A stretch of 35,662 bases of DNA from contig JAKJFE010000016.1 in NCBI GenBank assembly GCA_022705045.1, positions 1 to 35,662 of the forward strand, given 5' to 3'. The notes beneath the pieces were generated by a model that saw only the letters and a program-made list of their open reading frames with translations, was not told the origin of the DNA and made no database searches. Source of the stretch: Pseudomonadota bacterium. Lineage in GTDB: Bacteria > Pseudomonadota > Gammaproteobacteria > Xanthomonadales > Ahniellaceae. Position 1 is the stretch's first letter; each line of letters starts with the position of its first letter. Below are positions 34,993-35,662 of the stretch, in pieces. The translations under genes and the position numbers were made by a program.

Positions 34993-35662
34993 ATGTTGAA
35001 GAAATCGCTCGCCCTGTTGCTGTTCTCCGGCGTTGCCGCAGCACAGACGTCGTTCACAGCCGGTCCTGGCTTGGCCCTGGCCGTTCCCGACAACGCTTAC
35101 AACGGCAACACGGCGTCGATGGCTTGCCACACCTTGAATGTGCCTTCGTTCGGGACGGTGGACGACGTGTCGGTCCAGGTCGCCATGTCGCACTCCTATG
35201 TCGGTGATCTGACGATCAAGCTGATCAGCCCGGCATCGACGGTGGCGACCCTGGTGTCGCGACCGGGCGTGATCGAGACCGTGGACGATGGCAGCGACAC
35301 TGCGGGGTTTGGAGAGAGTGCCAACCTCGCCATCGCCAATCCGTTGACCTATGTCCAGACCGCGCCCACCGAATCCGAGCAGATGGGCAAGGTGCCCGTT
35401 GATATGGGGACGAACGACACGATCTGCCTGTTCGCCGGCAGTCCGTGCAGCTACAACCCGGACAATGGCGCCGCGACGTCCAGCGAAGATCTGTCTACGG
35501 CGTTTGACGGCCAATCGGGGACCGGCAATTGGCAACTCTGCATTGGTGACTCCGGTCCCGCAGATCTTGGATCGCTGGATGGCTGGACCCTGACTTTGAC
35601 CGGCACGTCTTCGGCCGACCTCTCGATCACGAAGACCGACGGCGTGGCCTCGGTGAATGCCG
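34993..35662 (+). CDS. Secreted P-domain / DUF11 protein, N-terminal part
   Basis: The gene runs off the window; 223 codons are visible. Residues 1-17 are a signal peptide (MLKKSLALLLFSGVAAA). Residues about 20-200 match a proprotein-convertase P domain (P/Homo B): VSVQVAMSHSYVGDLTIKLISP near 55-76, SRPGV, and the final WQLCIGDSGPADLGSLDGW-type end (about 180-198) leading to TLTLTG. From about 202, SADLSITKTDGVASVN begins a DUF11 repeat, usual in long cell-surface proteins. P domains often accompany secreted proteases, but no protease part is visible. A GGGGGA site precedes the ATG at 34993. Confidence 0.85.
   Translation, partial: MLKKSLALLLFSGVAAAQTSFTAGPGLALAVPDNAYNGNTASMACHTLNVPSFGTVDDVSVQVAMSHSYVGDLTIKLISPASTVATLVSRPGVIETVDDGSDTAGFGESANLAIANPLTYVQTAPTESEQMGKVPVDMGTNDTICLFAGSPCSYNPDNGAATSSEDLSTAFDGQSGTGNWQLCIGDSGPADLGSLDGWTLTLTGTSSADLSITKTDGVASVNA

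Noticed and set aside
1..35662. CRISPR arrays, tRNA or rRNA genes, insertion sequences, prophage genes
   Set aside because: No regularly spaced repeats, cloverleaf sequences, transposase or phage proteins were seen on either strand.

Overview
The window is GC-rich, densely packed bacterial chromosome. It most likely comes from a gammaproteobacterium of the Lysobacterales (Xanthomonadales), perhaps near Rhodanobacteraceae. The hints are a GTAG-headed REP pair, a complete recC-recB-recD cluster, an OprP-type porin in a sulfate operon, delta-60-repeat and P-domain/DUF11 secreted proteins, and secreted proteins ending in an F-x-D-G-[FL]-E tail. The taxon is an inference from gene content and style; no marker gene was compared.

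Layout. 1-1716: end of a GGDEF protein, then an overlapping trio of aroE, a DUF952 gene and a YkgJ-type cysteine-cluster gene. 1733-8333: a CadC-like membrane regulator (minus strand) flanked by two plus-strand secreted-protein loci. These are a delta-60 propeller protein and a beta-helix protein followed by an 86-residue partner. Both promoters carry TCAG direct repeats one helical turn apart, at the same distance from the -10 box; this is the best candidate for a small undescribed regulatory system here. 8382-9096: rpmB-rpmG with a good promoter and terminator, closed by two inverted 28-bp REP units. 9093-12863: an orphan propeller histidine kinase; then mutM. 13738-14778: a wHTH-nucleotidyltransferase plus HEPN toxin-antitoxin-type pair, with a promoter and an overlapping palindrome. 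14787-17696: membrane protein, periplasmic protein and FAD-dependent oxidoreductase on the minus strand.

17783-23665: sulfate acquisition cluster consisting of an Rrf2 regulator, a DUF2292 small protein, an outer-membrane porin, the sulfate-binding protein, CysT, CysW and CysA. Together these provide passage through the outer membrane, periplasmic capture and ATP-driven import. 23690-25100: two unrecognised genes of lower GC, probably acquired. 25123-26043: DMT exporter. 26101-34681: recD, recB and recC on the minus strand as one overlapping operon from a clear promoter.

34682-34992: gene-free stretch holding the recC promoter, and on the plus strand a leucine-rich 13-codon ORF followed by stem-loops and a terminator that look like an amino-acid attenuator. 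The next gene is not biosynthetic but a secreted P-domain/DUF11 protein that runs off the window end. I saw no tRNA, rRNA, CRISPR array, transposase or prophage genes.
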